Origin: CAZFPA01 sp964520975 | GTDB lineage: Bacteria; Bacillota; Negativicutes; Selenomonadales; Selenomonadaceae | Assembly: GCA_964520975.1 (NCBI GenBank) | Contig: CAZFPA010000005.1 | Coordinates: 8,155 to 72,154, forward strand | DNA: 64,000 nt | Direction: 5' to 3' | Part shown: one piece after another, positions 52,313 to 61,200 of the stretch | Position numbering within the stretch: the stretch's first letter is position 1 | How the letters are laid out: every line of letters starts with the position of its first letter | Notes under the pieces: model-generated | The model's database searches: none | What the model saw: the letters and a program-made list of their open reading frames with translations, nothing else | Told to the model about the DNA's origin: nothing | Made by a program: the position numbers and the translations under genes

Positions 52313-53494
52313 TCAGCGGGTCTTCGGCTGCGGCAGCAGCAGCGTCGACGCAGCACAAAGCACGGACATGACAACCACGAGGGCCATGACAGACGCAATA
52401 CCATAGGCATCTCCGTACCAGCCCAGCGCCGGCACCAGCATGCCGCCCACACTGAAGGAAAGCCCCAGCGTGACGCCCGACGCAAAACCTACACTCTTCG
52501 CGAGATAACTCTGTCCCAGCACCACAAAGGAAGAATACGTTCCCTGCATGGCAAAGCTCATGGGCAGCAGCATCGCGTAGACGACCCGGATGTCCTGCGT
52601 GAACACCGCTGCTGCCAGCAGCGGCACAAGCAGGATGCAGCCGCGCTGCAGCACGGCCACATAGCCCCAGCGGTCAGCCAGCCAGCCGCCCGCGAGCGTC
52701 GCGGCGATGCCCGCAATGGAAAGCACGGACAACGTGGCACTGCCCACCGCATTGGAGGATCCCAGTACCTGAATGCAGAACAGCGGCAGAAAGCTGCTGA
52801 TGCCGCTGAATACGAGCGAGCGGAATACGATGACCAGCGTGAGCCGCGAAAAGGCCGGCCAGTCATTCGCAGCCGGCCGCCGACGCACCTGGATCTCCGG
52901 GCTGCCCGCAGGCACCGCAGCCATTTCCTGCTGGATATGGCGAGCGGCCGCCCGGATGCGCGGCGCGAAGAAAAAGAGAGCCCCGCCCATGAACACGGAC
53001 AGCAGCGCAAAAAGCCCAAGCCCCTGCATGCCAAAGGCCGAAATGACTGCCACCGCCAGCAGCGGTCCTACCCCAAAGCCCGCATTGCCGCCAACCGAAA
53101 AAATACTCATACCCGAGCCGCGCTGCCGCCCGGAAATCGCATTGACGATACGGGCCGCCTCCGGATGGAAAATCGCACTGCCGATGCCCATGGCCGTCAC
53201 GGCCGCAAAGATAGCCCAGTATTCCGTCAAAAAGCCCGTGAGGCCAAAGGACAGGCCCGCCAGCAGCACACCGATGCCCATGAAGCTGCTGAAGCGCGTG
53301 CGGTCAGCCAGATAGCCGAACAGCGGCTGGATCACTGAGGACAGGAAGCAGGAGGCGAACATGATGCCGCCTACCGCCGTATAGTCCATTCCATAATTCA
53401 AAACAAAAAACGGCAGCACTGCCGGAAGAGCTCCCGAATTGATGTCATCGCACATGTGCGCTGCCGCCATAAAATACAAATACTTCTTCTGCAT
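52313..53494 (-). CDS. MFS transporter, fosmidomycin-resistance (Fsr) type
   Basis: About 393 residues, twelve membrane helices. The first helix region KKYLYFMAAAHMCDDINSGAL and AVLPFFVLNYGMDYTAVGGI, and GYLADRTRF as the A-motif loop, match the Fsr group. It probably exports a toxic or waste compound; the substrate is unknown. ATG 53494 (MQKKYLYF) is used; a longer reading to 53536 lacks a ribosome site. Confidence 0.85.
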   Translation of the reverse strand: MQKKYLYFMAAAHMCDDINSGALPAVLPFFVLNYGMDYTAVGGIMFASCFLSSVIQPLFGYLADRTRFSSFMGIGVLLAGLSFGLTGFLTEYWAIFAAVTAMGIGSAIFHPEAARIVNAISGRQRGSGMSIFSVGGNAGFGVGPLLAVAVISAFGMQGLGLFALLSVFMGGALFFFAPRIRAAARHIQQEMAAVPAGSPEIQVRRRPAANDWPAFSRLTLVIVFRSLVFSGISSFLPLFCIQVLGSSNAVGSATLSVLSIAGIAATLAGGWLADRWGYVAVLQRGCILLVPLLAAAVFTQDIRVVYAMLLPMSFAMQGTYSSFVVLGQSYLAKSVGFASGVTLGLSFSVGGMLVPALGWYGDAYGIASVMALVVVMSVLCAASTLLLPQPKTR

Positions 53495-53703
53495 ATATCC
53501 ACGTTTCCTTTCTGTCTTCTCTTTCACTGTAGCCATTCAGTATACTGCAATCCGAAAAAAAAAGCAATCCGCCGCCGGTTTTTGCCGTTACTGTATTGAC
53601 ACCTCACCGGTCACATGGTAGGATTATCCCAGTACAAAGGTATCAGAAAATATCCTTTATTCATACCTGTTATGAAAAGGACAACTGGAGGCGGACAGCC
53701 CGC

Positions 53704-54390
53704 ATGGCAGCACAATGTATTCCCGCCGATGATTTTCTGGCGATCGGTCAAAAACTGCATATCCATTGGCAGAATCAGCCTTCCCTGGTGCTCGGAAAAC
53801 TGACCGATATCGAGGAGCATTGGCTGGCTATCGCCATCGAGCGCGGTGACCAGGCCGCCGTACCGCCTGCCGATCAGCCGCTGCAGCTCAGCATTGCGGG
53901 CGATTACTGCGTCTACCGCTTCACAGCCGTCTACCAGAACCGTCGCGCGTTGTCGCTGCCACTCTGGTATATCACCCGTCCTCAGGCAATCAGCTGCTGC
54001 CAGGAGCGTCGCTTCGTGCGCGTACCGGCACCGCTGCCCGTACGTGTACGCATCGCCAATGCCTTTGGCGGCACGGGCAACCCTCATGAGACCATGGCCG
54101 TGAACATCAGCGGCGGCGGCATCTGCTTCGTAGCGCTGCAGCCCGTAGAAAGAAAGCGCCAGGTACAGCTCGATATTGCGGGCCTGCCGCTCTTCGGCTC
54201 CCTGCGTGTGACCGGTGAGGTCTGCCGCTGCCTGCCCCTGGATGTTCCGTTCGGGCGCATCTATCATATCGGCGTCTGTCTCGAGAAGCACCTTTCGCGG
54301 ACCATCCAGGAAAAACTCATCCACTGCATCTTCGAGCTACAGCGCGGCTACCTGGAACGCGGCCTGGTACAGCGTGCACGAAATACCTAG
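53704..54390 (+). CDS. YcgR-type PilZ-domain c-di-GMP receptor
   Basis: About 228 residues. N-terminal YcgR-like domain (residues about 8-95, IGQKLHIHWQNQPSLVLGKL) and C-terminal PilZ domain with the c-di-GMP signature: RRFVRV (RxxxR) near 103 and NISGGGICFV (NxSxxG) near 137. It should brake flagellar rotation or otherwise respond to c-di-GMP made or degraded by the two proteins above. ATG 53704 is the first in frame; GGAGG lies 13 bases upstream, so the start is not certain. Confidence 0.85.
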   Translation: MAAQCIPADDFLAIGQKLHIHWQNQPSLVLGKLTDIEEHWLAIAIERGDQAAVPPADQPLQLSIAGDYCVYRFTAVYQNRRALSLPLWYITRPQAISCCQERRFVRVPAPLPVRVRIANAFGGTGNPHETMAVNISGGGICFVALQPVERKRQVQLDIAGLPLFGSLRVTGEVCRCLPLDVPFGRIYHIGVCLEKHLSRTIQEKLIHCIFELQRGYLERGLVQRARNT

Positions 54391-54473
54391 TCGAATTACT
54401 TGTCTGAATTTCCATCCGCCGCGTTATCGTCAAGCGGCATAGCCACCGCTACGTCAGCCACAAGGACACTTCC

Positions 54474-54503
54474 CGGCCACGGATATTTCCGTGGCCGTTT
54501 TTT
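54474..54503 (+). terminator. Terminator after the PilZ gene
   Basis: CGGCCACGG pairs with CCGTGGCCG, followed by TTTTTT. Confidence 0.92.
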
Positions 54504-54645
54504 ATGCCCGGCGTCACCCGCTGCCGCCGATCCGCACTGCCACAGGCAGGAATTTCTTACCAGCATAGCGAATTCTTCCTCAAATGAAAACGCCTGCAGC
54601 CGGCAGCAAAGCCACGGACTGCGGAGCAAAGAAAGGAGTCTTCCC

Positions 54646-55290
54646 ATGAAAATCTGCAAAATACTGCCCGTACTGGCAGCCATCTGGCTCTTCTCCGTCG
54701 TTCCGGCCTTCGCCATGGAATTCAGCGTGAACGACCGTCCCTTTTTCTCCGCCACCAACAACGCGGCCGGCGGCAGCGGCGATGACTACAGCGCGACCCT
54801 CTCCTCCACCGGCGACAAGCTCGTCTTCCGGCGCTATTTCGGCGACAGCGACAATGCGTACGTGAAGCTGGAATCCAAGGACGGCACAAAAGATTTCATG
54901 TCCTTCAAGGTTCCGGTCGGCCGTACACTGAAGATCTGCAAGGTCGAGGGAAAGTACCCCATGCGCAGCTTCTGGTTCGTGAGCCTCATGCATCATACCA
55001 CCGCCTATGTCAGCGGCCAGCTCCGTGAATTCGACCGCATGGAATACTTCTGGCTCGTCGGCCCCTACAAGGATACCTATGTTTCCTTCGTGACGCGTGA
55101 TACCCTGGCCAAATACCATATCGACATACCAAAGGACGGCACGATCCTCGCACACCCCTCGGGAACCAAGGATGTGCTGAATCTCGAGATTGTACGCCTG
55201 TTCGGCGACCACAGCGCGACCTTCAGCTGGACCTCCCTGCAGTGGGATCCGGCAAAGGAATGGTTCTCGATCACCAAGACAAAGTTCTGA
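54646..55290 (+). CDS. Secreted protein of unknown function
   Basis: 214 residues. Signal peptide (ILPVLAAIWLFSVVPAFA) and a mature beta-rich region beginning MEFSVNDRPFFSATNNAAGG. Not recognised. It has one central Cys only (KICKVEGKY), so no disulfide is expected there. AAAGGAG lies before ATG 54646. A strong terminator on each side isolates it as a single-gene unit. Confidence 0.75.
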   Translation: MKICKILPVLAAIWLFSVVPAFAMEFSVNDRPFFSATNNAAGGSGDDYSATLSSTGDKLVFRRYFGDSDNAYVKLESKDGTKDFMSFKVPVGRTLKICKVEGKYPMRSFWFVSLMHHTTAYVSGQLREFDRMEYFWLVGPYKDTYVSFVTRDTLAKYHIDIPKDGTILAHPSGTKDVLNLEIVRLFGDHSATFSWTSLQWDPAKEWFSITKTKF

Positions 55291-55309
55291 CCTTTTACCG
55301 GCAAAGCAA

Positions 55310-55356
55310 AACGGCTGCGGCCGGAAGTGAGCACACTTCCGCCGCAGCCGTTTTTT
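55310..55356. terminator. Bidirectional terminator
   Basis: CGGCTGCGG-CGGAAGTG pairs with CACTTCCG-CCGCAGCCG, followed by TTTTTT. Convergent genes end on either side. Confidence 0.92.
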
Positions 55357-55383
55357 ATCCAGAATATCGTATCATGTAGAGGT

Positions 55384-56283
55384 TTATTCCGTTTTTCCCT
55401 GCCGCTGCAGGAAGTTGTAGAGTGCACCCAGCATGCCCGCATCGTTATGCAGGCGCGCAAAGGCCAGCCGGGTATGTTTGCAGAGCCCCGGGGCCGCGGC
55501 ACGCGCAAAGGCGGACTGCAGGCGTGGCTTCAGATATTCTTCCTGCGCCATGATGCCGCCGCCCAGCACGATGAGCTCCGGGTCAAGCACATAACAGATA
55601 TTTGCCATGCCCAGGGCCAGCCGCTGGCACAGCCGGTCAATAGCCCGGCCCGCGACGATATTGCCTTCCTTGGCCAGCGCAAAGATTTTGCGCCCGTTGA
55701 GCGTATCCGGCAGCACCCTGAGTCCCTCGGCTGTCTCCGTAATGAGCCGCGTAGTCGAGGCAAGCTCCTCCAGCGTTCCCTTTTCCGGAATGCGCAGGAA
55801 ACCGACTTCGCCCGCGCTGTAGCCGGCTCCGGAAACGAGCCGGCCGTTGAGAATCACACAGCCGCCCAGCCCCGTACCAACCGTGATGCAGAAAAGCGAG
55901 CGTGCTCCCTGCCCGCTGCCGAGCCAGTACTCGCCAAGCCCGGCACAGTTCACATCGTTTTCCACCTCACAGGGCAACGCGAGCGCGGCCTCAACGATAA
56001 GCTTGAGCTCCGTCCCCGTATAGCCCTTGAGATGCGGATTGGCAAAGATGATCTTTCCCGCCTCGGGATCGACGATGCCCGCTGTCGATATCGCAATGCC
56101 ACCCAGGGTGTTTTTCTCCTGATAGGCCTGCACGATTTCCGTGATGCCCGACAGGATAGCCTGTACCCCCTCCTCCCGTATATGCGTTGGACGAGACGCC
56201 TTATGCAGAAAATGTCCGTGCCGGTCGGCCAGACCGTATTTCATATCCGTACCGCCAATATCGATACAAACAAATCTCTCCAT
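55384..56283 (-). CDS. ROK-family sugar kinase (BglK-like)
   Basis: 299 residues. Phosphate-binding start FVCIDIGGTDMKYGL, catalytic Asp in EVENDVNCAGLGEY, ATP region ITVGTGLGGCVI and GAGYSAGEVGF. The Cys-rich zinc site CxCGxxGC of many ROK glucokinases is missing and is replaced by TLEELASTTRLI, as in BglK-type kinases of disaccharides or amino sugars. It starts 18 bp after the porin stop, so both share the sigma-54 promoter; it likely phosphorylates the sugar released by the PTS pathway (inference). Confidence 0.85.
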   Translation of the reverse strand: MERFVCIDIGGTDMKYGLADRHGHFLHKASRPTHIREEGVQAILSGITEIVQAYQEKNTLGGIAISTAGIVDPEAGKIIFANPHLKGYTGTELKLIVEAALALPCEVENDVNCAGLGEYWLGSGQGARSLFCITVGTGLGGCVILNGRLVSGAGYSAGEVGFLRIPEKGTLEELASTTRLITETAEGLRVLPDTLNGRKIFALAKEGNIVAGRAIDRLCQRLALGMANICYVLDPELIVLGGGIMAQEEYLKPRLQSAFARAAAPGLCKHTRLAFARLHNDAGMLGALYNFLQRQGKTE

Positions 56284-56301
56284 AACCAGCCCCCTTCCGG
56301 A

Positions 56302-57549
56302 TTAGTAGCTAAAAGTCATAGCCCAGCCGAATTTATGGCCGCTTTCATCGCTCCGCAGATTTTTGTACGTACCATACCAGAGCTCGCCATAGCAGTTTGC
56401 ACTGATTGGCTGACCGAGGATCAGACGATAGCCTTTATGGCCGTCATTGTTGTACTCATCGCCCCACCAGGTCAGATGGTTGCCGTTCTCCATCGGCAGA
56501 TCAAGGTTCGCGCCCTGCTTCCAGTACTGCAGGAAAGCATCTGTCTTGCCCAGTTTCGAGGCGAGCTGCACCTTCGTGAGAGCACCATCGCTGTCCGCTT
56601 TGGTATTCTTGCCATAGGCGCCCGAAAGCGTCACGCCGCTCTTGCCCAGCGGAACGCCGGCCGTGAGAGCCCAGACATTGGAGGTCTTGTCGTTGACGAG
56701 ATTCTTGTTCGTCGAGATGTAATGCGCACCGAGATCCACCAGACCGGCCTTTGTATCCACGCCCGTATAGAAAATGCGCTGGCCGCGGTCCTTCGCATAC
56801 TGGCTGCCGTTATAGTAACCGAAGAGCCCCTGTACCGTCGTATTCGCCCCGACCTTGCGGCTCGCATAGATACCGCTCACATAGTCATCGCCCAGCGCGC
56901 CGCCGGCGAGCCAGTACGCACTTTTACCACCGAGAAAAGTCGTCTTTTCATCCGGTGCATACTTGATGAAGCCCTGGCGCATGTACACGCCGTCATCCTT
57001 GCGCTGCTGGCGCCAGCCATCGTTATCCCAATAGCTCATGCACTCGAGCTGGAGTTGGGCAGACAGCTTCGGGCTGATCTGCTTTTCCGCGGTGAGGCGG
57101 TATTCGAGCTCATACTCATGCGCGCGGTCATCGGACGGTGCCGTCGTATCACCATAGGTATTCTCGGTCTGGAACCAGTGGCTGATCTTGAGGTCGCTCA
57201 CGCCAGCCGTCTTTTTCTCGACTGCGGCAACCCGGATGCCCATGGAATTCAGCTCATCGGCATATTCCTTGGAAAGCTTCTCTATCAGTGCCTTATCCTC
57301 GGCTGTGCCCAGGCGCTCGCGTGATACGGCGCGGCCTACGAGCTGCGCCATCTCATAGCGGGTGATCGGCTTGTCGCCCCGGAACGTATTGTCGCCATAG
57401 CCGTCAATTACACCATCCTTAGCCAGTGTCTGCACTGCATCGTACGCCCAATGATCGCGTGGGACATCATCGAACGGATTGGCCAGGGCCGTACCCGTCG
57501 CCATCATTCCCACAACAATCCCTAAACATACTTTCTTACTGAATCTCAT
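56302..57549 (-). CDS. SLH-domain outer-membrane porin (OmpM-like)
   Basis: 415 residues. Signal peptide (KVCLGIVVGMMATGTALA), one SLH domain (about 24-85, PFDDVPRDHWAYDAVQTLAKDG and ITRYEMAQLVGRA), a coiled coil (about 85-115), then a beta-barrel with alternating strands ending WAMTFSY, an aromatic C-terminus suited to BAM. OmpM porins tether the outer membrane to peptidoglycan in Negativicutes. ATG 57549 has GGGGGAAA upstream. It is transcribed from the sigma-54 promoter at 57661 and followed by the ROK kinase. Confidence 0.93.
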   Translation of the reverse strand: MRFSKKVCLGIVVGMMATGTALANPFDDVPRDHWAYDAVQTLAKDGVIDGYGDNTFRGDKPITRYEMAQLVGRAVSRERLGTAEDKALIEKLSKEYADELNSMGIRVAAVEKKTAGVSDLKISHWFQTENTYGDTTAPSDDRAHEYELEYRLTAEKQISPKLSAQLQLECMSYWDNDGWRQQRKDDGVYMRQGFIKYAPDEKTTFLGGKSAYWLAGGALGDDYVSGIYASRKVGANTTVQGLFGYYNGSQYAKDRGQRIFYTGVDTKAGLVDLGAHYISTNKNLVNDKTSNVWALTAGVPLGKSGVTLSGAYGKNTKADSDGALTKVQLASKLGKTDAFLQYWKQGANLDLPMENGNHLTWWGDEYNNDGHKGYRLILGQPISANCYGELWYGTYKNLRSDESGHKFGWAMTFSY

Positions 57550-57660
57550 CTTCCATTTCCCCCTTTATTTTTGGCAGGCACTGTACCCGGCAGGCCTGCT
57601 GGCACCGATCGGGCAGCTTTCCAAGTTTCCTGTCCGTTCCGTGCTTTCACTCTTATATAG

Positions 57661-57677
57661 TGCAAGTGCCATGCCAA
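57661..57677 (-). promoter_or_regulatory. Sigma-54 promoter of the porin gene
   Basis: Minus-strand TTGGCATGGCACTTGCA matches TTGGCACGNNNNTTGCA, with GG and GC exactly ten bases apart. It ends about 110 bp before the porin ATG. A TGCACACTA half-site (57678-57686) abuts it. Confidence 0.85.
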
Positions 57678-57768
57678 TGCACACTAATTTCCTCTCTTTT
57701 TTCAGAAAGGCCCTGCGGCCAGCAGCGGCGCGGTTTGCAGCCTTCCTAATAAATTTTCTGTCCTCTGG

Positions 57769-57819
57769 CAGTGTGCAAAAAAACGCCTGCACACTGCAAA
57801 TCCGCACGCACAGTGTGCA
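57769..57819. promoter_or_regulatory. Upstream activator half-sites for the porin promoter
   Basis: CAGTGTGCA at 57769-57777, TGCACACTG at 57788-57796 and CAGTGTGCA at 57811-57819, about 95-145 bp upstream of the sigma-54 promoter. The same 8-base core occurs at the PTS promoter, implying one activator. Confidence 0.7.
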
Positions 57820-57834
57820 GACCGCAGGCTGACG

Positions 57835-57870
57835 AAAAGGGCCGGATGGATTGCCCCATCCGGCCCTTTT
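57835..57870 (-). terminator. Terminator after the PTS operon
   Basis: AAAAGGGCCGGATGG pairs with CCATCCGGCCCTTTT with a six-base loop, 30 bp beyond the MupG-type gene. Confidence 0.92.
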
Positions 57871-57900
57871 CTCTGCAGTCTTCTATTAGGGAGACACTGG

Positions 57901-58995
57901 TTATTCTATCGGTACAGCCCCTTGGAAACGGAATTTCGTCCAGGGCTGGATCGAAGCAAGTAGGAAATGTTCCTGCGGGACAACCCGCGCTACAACATTG
58001 GATTTGCCGCTGTTCGGCATGGACTGGCGCACAATCTGCAGCTCGCCCGCGTAGCGGTCATAGAGCGAGGACTCAATGACCACATCGCCAGGCTCCAGCT
58101 CCGGTGTATGCCAGGCGGGGAATTCTTCCCCTTTATATTTCACGCGCGGCTGCGTCGAACGGATCATGTAGTCCGACACATCCCCACGGTTGAAATGCAG
58201 TTCATCAAAAAGGATCTTCTTCTCCACAGCGCTGATGCCCGCTATGGTCTCCACCCGCAGTTCCAGGATATCCGGTGAAACCGCCGCAAGTGTCCGCAGT
58301 TCCTCCTCGGTGGCAAACGCGTTGGCGATGATCACATCATCGATGAGCCCCGTAGCGAAAAGGTGCTTGGCCTGCACCTCGATGGGCAGGTCACGGTGCA
58401 TTTCCAACGTACAGAGGCCTTCACGCACCGGCCAGGGCCCATGATCAGCACCCGGCGCGTTCACAAAGGCCGCGGTGCGGATTCCCTGCTGCCTGAACTG
58501 ACAGCTGCAGGTGATGAAGTGCTCATAGCCGAGCCCCGTATAGACATGCGGATAAAAATTGTGGCAGCCCAGAATCCGGGCCTTATTGGGCTTTTGCGCG
58601 AGGATATTTTCCAGCATCCGCGTGCCCTGGCTCATATTGAGTTCAATCGACAGTCCATAGGGATTGAGGCTCATGATGCTTTCCTCGATGCCGCTGTAGC
58701 CGAGATCGAGGCGGATGCCGCTGAGTCCCAGGTCAGCAAAGAATTTCAGGTCATCGTAACGCACGCCAAAGGTCGTGAATACCTGCGGTGCCACATCAGC
58801 AATGATCTCCATGTGGTGCTGCCGGGCCCGCGCCGTGATCTGACGGAAATCGGCAACCACCTCCTGCAGGGAGCGTCCCTCCTCGGAAATGAGACAGGTG
58901 AAGATCCGTCCATAGCCGTACTGTGCAGCCAGATCTATATAGGAAAGGATCTCCGACAGCTTCTTCTGTCCCGGATAAATCGATATTCCCAGCAT
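57901..58995 (-). CDS. MupG-type (DUF871) 6-phospho-N-acetylmuramidase-like TIM-barrel protein
   Basis: 364 residues. The start MLGISIYPGQKKLSEILSY and the barrel segments GVRYDDLKFFADLGLSGIRLD, ILGCHNFYPHVYTGLGYEHF and GPWPVREGLCTLEMHR match the DUF871/MupG family. The C-terminal 110 residues form the small beta domain. The S. aureus member cleaves MurNAc-6-phosphate-GlcNAc. Here it is last in a PTS operon and would split the imported phospho-disaccharide; the exact sugar is inference. The ATG directly follows the IIA stop. Confidence 0.85.
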   Translation of the reverse strand: MLGISIYPGQKKLSEILSYIDLAAQYGYGRIFTCLISEEGRSLQEVVADFRQITARARQHHMEIIADVAPQVFTTFGVRYDDLKFFADLGLSGIRLDLGYSGIEESIMSLNPYGLSIELNMSQGTRMLENILAQKPNKARILGCHNFYPHVYTGLGYEHFITCSCQFRQQGIRTAAFVNAPGADHGPWPVREGLCTLEMHRDLPIEVQAKHLFATGLIDDVIIANAFATEEELRTLAAVSPDILELRVETIAGISAVEKKILFDELHFNRGDVSDYMIRSTQPRVKYKGEEFPAWHTPELEPGDVVIESSLYDRYAGELQIVRQSMPNSGKSNVVARVVPQEHFLLASIQPWTKFRFQGAVPIE

Positions 58996-59331
58996 TTAAT
59001 GAATCCCTCCCGCCTTTTCCAGTCTTGTATAGAGCTCGATGATCTCTGCCGCCAGATCGCGGACCGTCATCGCTGTCATCAGATGGTCCTGGGCATGGAC
59101 CATGAGCAGTGTGACCTGCGTCTTTTCTCCGCCCGCTTCCTTCTGCAGCAGACCGGTCTGCTGATGATGCGCGTTGAGCAGATGCTCCTTGGCATAGCAC
59201 ATGCGTTCCTCAGCCTGGGCCAGGTCGCCCTGCTTCGCCGCCTGAATGGCCTCGAAGGCCGCGGATTTTGCTTCACCGCTTTCCACGATGAGCTTCATGA
59301 TAATTTCCTCGATGGGTACTGCCGTTTCCAT
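58996..59331 (-). CDS. PTS lactose/cellobiose-family IIA component
   Basis: About 111 residues, three-helix IIA. The phosphorylated His is in TLLMVHAQDHLMTAM near residue 75, with typical GEAKSAAFEAIQAAKQGD earlier. ATG 59331 (METAVPIEEIIMKLIV) gives family length; a GTG at 59361 overlapping the IIC stop is an alternative. Confidence 0.92.
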   Translation of the reverse strand: METAVPIEEIIMKLIVESGEAKSAAFEAIQAAKQGDLAQAEERMCYAKEHLLNAHHQQTGLLQKEAGGEKTQVTLLMVHAQDHLMTAMTVRDLAAEIIELYTRLEKAGGIH

Positions 59332-59357
59332 ATTGTCTACCGACCTTTCGTTTGAAA

Positions 59358-60647
59358 TCACTGCTGTTCTTCTGCCCGCTTTGCGTCCTCTTTCGCCTCA
59401 TAGCGTTCGCCCATGATTACAAAAGGAATGTAGATGAGCACCGATATGACCAGATTGACCAGGGCGAGCAGTGCTCCCATGAGCGAGCCCGTCACCAGGA
59501 AGCCGCCAATGACCGGCGGGGTCGTCCAGGGCATCATCGCGATGGTGCGCGGCACAATGCCAAGCGAGATCGCGCTATAGGTGATGATTGTAAGGATGAC
59601 CGGCGTGAGAATGAACGGGATCAGATAGATCGGATTCAGTACGATTGGCAGACCGAAGAGCACTGGCTCCGTGATATTAAAGGCAATCGGCGCTGCGCCG
59701 AGCTTCGCGATGCTGCGGTTGTTCTTGCGCTTGCCCGCGATGAAGATGGCTGCAACCAGACCGATTGCACAGCCGGCGCCTCCCATCCAGACAAAGGCAT
59801 CAAAGAACGGAATCGTCACGATATGCGGTACCGGCAGCCCCGCCTGGAAGGCGGCGATATTATCGTTGATGGCCGGCAAATATACCGCGTTGAGCAGCGG
59901 GCCAAGGATATTCGTGCCATGCAGGCCAAAGAACCAGAGCATGTGTACGAGGAAGGCCACGAGCACCGCGGAGCCGAGCTGATCAGCCAGACCGGAAATC
60001 GGCGCCTGGATCATGCGGAAAATGACATCATGCAGATTGGTGACTCCGACGGTCACAAGCAGGCATTTGAAAAGGCCGAAAATCACGAGTACAACGATGG
60101 ATGGAATGAGAGCTGCAAAAGATTTTGCTACAGCTGGCGGCACACCTTCCGGCATGCGGATGACCAGCTTCGGATTGCCCGCGAGCCGCACGAAGATCTC
60201 CGTCGATACGAGCGCGGTGAAAAGAGCTACGAACAGGCCCTGCGCACCCAGGAACGGGAAGGGCAGTGCCCAGTCCTTCTCCGAAGGGGAGTAGAGCATG
60301 AGCAGACAGCCAAAGGCCAGCAGCGCTGCGGAAAGCGCATCCGCCTTGTAGGACTTGGCCAAGCTGTAGGCGGTGCTCACGACAGCGAGCAGTGACATGA
60401 CGGCAAAAGTGCCGTTCCAAAGATTACCGCCGAAGCTCTTCCAGGTCTCGCCGCCGAAAATAGAGCCCATAAGCTTCTGGTAGGCGTCAATCGGAAAGCT
60501 GTTGATGAGTACGGCTAAGGCTCCGACGATAATGAGCGGTGTAATGGCTACGAAGCCGTCACGTACGGCTACGAGATGACGCTGGGAGCCAAAGCGCCCG
60601 GCGATTGGCACGAAATATTTCTCCAAGAACTTGATGATCGAACCCAT
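59358..60647 (-). CDS. PTS lactose/cellobiose-family IIC permease
   Basis: 429 residues, about ten membrane helices. Typical of the Lac/Cel IIC group: start FLEKYFVPIAGRFGSQRHLVAVRDG, VHMLWFFGLHGTNIL and the substrate-loop region AAPIAFNITEPVLFGLPIVLNP. It transports the sugar while IIB phosphorylates it. The gene lies 17 bp after IIB in the same operon. Confidence 0.95.
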   Translation of the reverse strand: MGSIIKFLEKYFVPIAGRFGSQRHLVAVRDGFVAITPLIIVGALAVLINSFPIDAYQKLMGSIFGGETWKSFGGNLWNGTFAVMSLLAVVSTAYSLAKSYKADALSAALLAFGCLLMLYSPSEKDWALPFPFLGAQGLFVALFTALVSTEIFVRLAGNPKLVIRMPEGVPPAVAKSFAALIPSIVVLVIFGLFKCLLVTVGVTNLHDVIFRMIQAPISGLADQLGSAVLVAFLVHMLWFFGLHGTNILGPLLNAVYLPAINDNIAAFQAGLPVPHIVTIPFFDAFVWMGGAGCAIGLVAAIFIAGKRKNNRSIAKLGAAPIAFNITEPVLFGLPIVLNPIYLIPFILTPVILTIITYSAISLGIVPRTIAMMPWTTPPVIGGFLVTGSLMGALLALVNLVISVLIYIPFVIMGERYEAKEDAKRAEEQQ

Positions 60648-60664
60648 TTTTATATTCTCCTCTC

Positions 60665-60982
60665 TTATCCCTTCGCTGCTTCGATATTGCGGATGGCGGC
60701 CGCCAATACCTTGGCGCCGTTCATCGTTCCATAATCGATGCTGTCGATGACTTCAATCGGCACCCCACGGCCGCTCAGGATTCCCTTCATCTTGGCCTGC
60801 AGGTACCGGACCTGTGGTCCGAGCAGCAGGATGTCGATATTGTCCAGATGCTCCTGGATATCGGCCTCCGCTGAAGCGGCGATGCTGGCTTCGATTCCCT
60901 GCTCTGTCGCTGCGGCCTGCATCTTGGCTACCATGAGGCTTGTTGACATGCCGGCTGAGCAAACAAGTAAAATACGGTACAT
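60665..60982 (-). CDS. PTS lactose/cellobiose-family IIB component
   Basis: 105 residues. The phosphorylated Cys is in ILLVCSAGMSTSLMVAKM at the N-terminus, and GPQVRYLQAKMKGI is typical. GGAGG precedes ATG 60982. First gene of IIB-IIC-IIA-mupG, transcribed from the sigma-54 promoter at 61046. Confidence 0.95.
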   Translation of the reverse strand: MYRILLVCSAGMSTSLMVAKMQAAATEQGIEASIAASAEADIQEHLDNIDILLLGPQVRYLQAKMKGILSGRGVPIEVIDSIDYGTMNGAKVLAAAIRNIEAAKG

Positions 60983-61045
60983 TCTTTCATCCTCCTCTGA
61001 ATACTGTGCGGTTGCACAGCTTTTTTATTTTCCACTCTTCTATAA

Positions 61046-61062
61046 CGCAATTCGCGTGCCAA
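61046..61062 (-). promoter_or_regulatory. Sigma-54 promoter of the PTS operon
   Basis: Minus-strand TTGGCACGCGAATTGCG matches the -24/-12 consensus with GG and GC ten bases apart, about 65 bp before the IIB ATG. Confidence 0.9.
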
Positions 61063-61130
61063 CGCCTGCGTCCGATCATCTTGTTCTTTTAGGCGCACCA
61101 AACGCCCGTAGTATCCCGGTTTATGGATTC

Positions 61131-61200
61131 TGCACACTGTGCGGGAAAAAGAAGGCTAGTGTGCAATTTTTCTGCACACTAGCCTTTCGCCTGCACACTA
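61131..61200. promoter_or_regulatory. Upstream activator sites / terminator hairpin
   Basis: Four half-sites: TGCACACTG (61131-61139), TAGTGTGCA (61157-61165), TGCACACTA (61173-61181) and TGCACACTA (61192-61200, including the activator stop codon). The middle two sit in a perfect 14-bp inverted repeat (61152-61186), which on the minus strand is followed by a T-rich tract and may also terminate the activator gene. Confidence 0.75.

Larger units (their letters stand above)
57550..57900. other. Regulatory region of the porin-kinase operon
   Basis: 351 bp without a gene. It contains a sigma-54 promoter (57661-57677), activator half-sites (57678-57686 and 57769-57819) and the terminator of the PTS operon (57835-57870). 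Confidence 0.8.
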
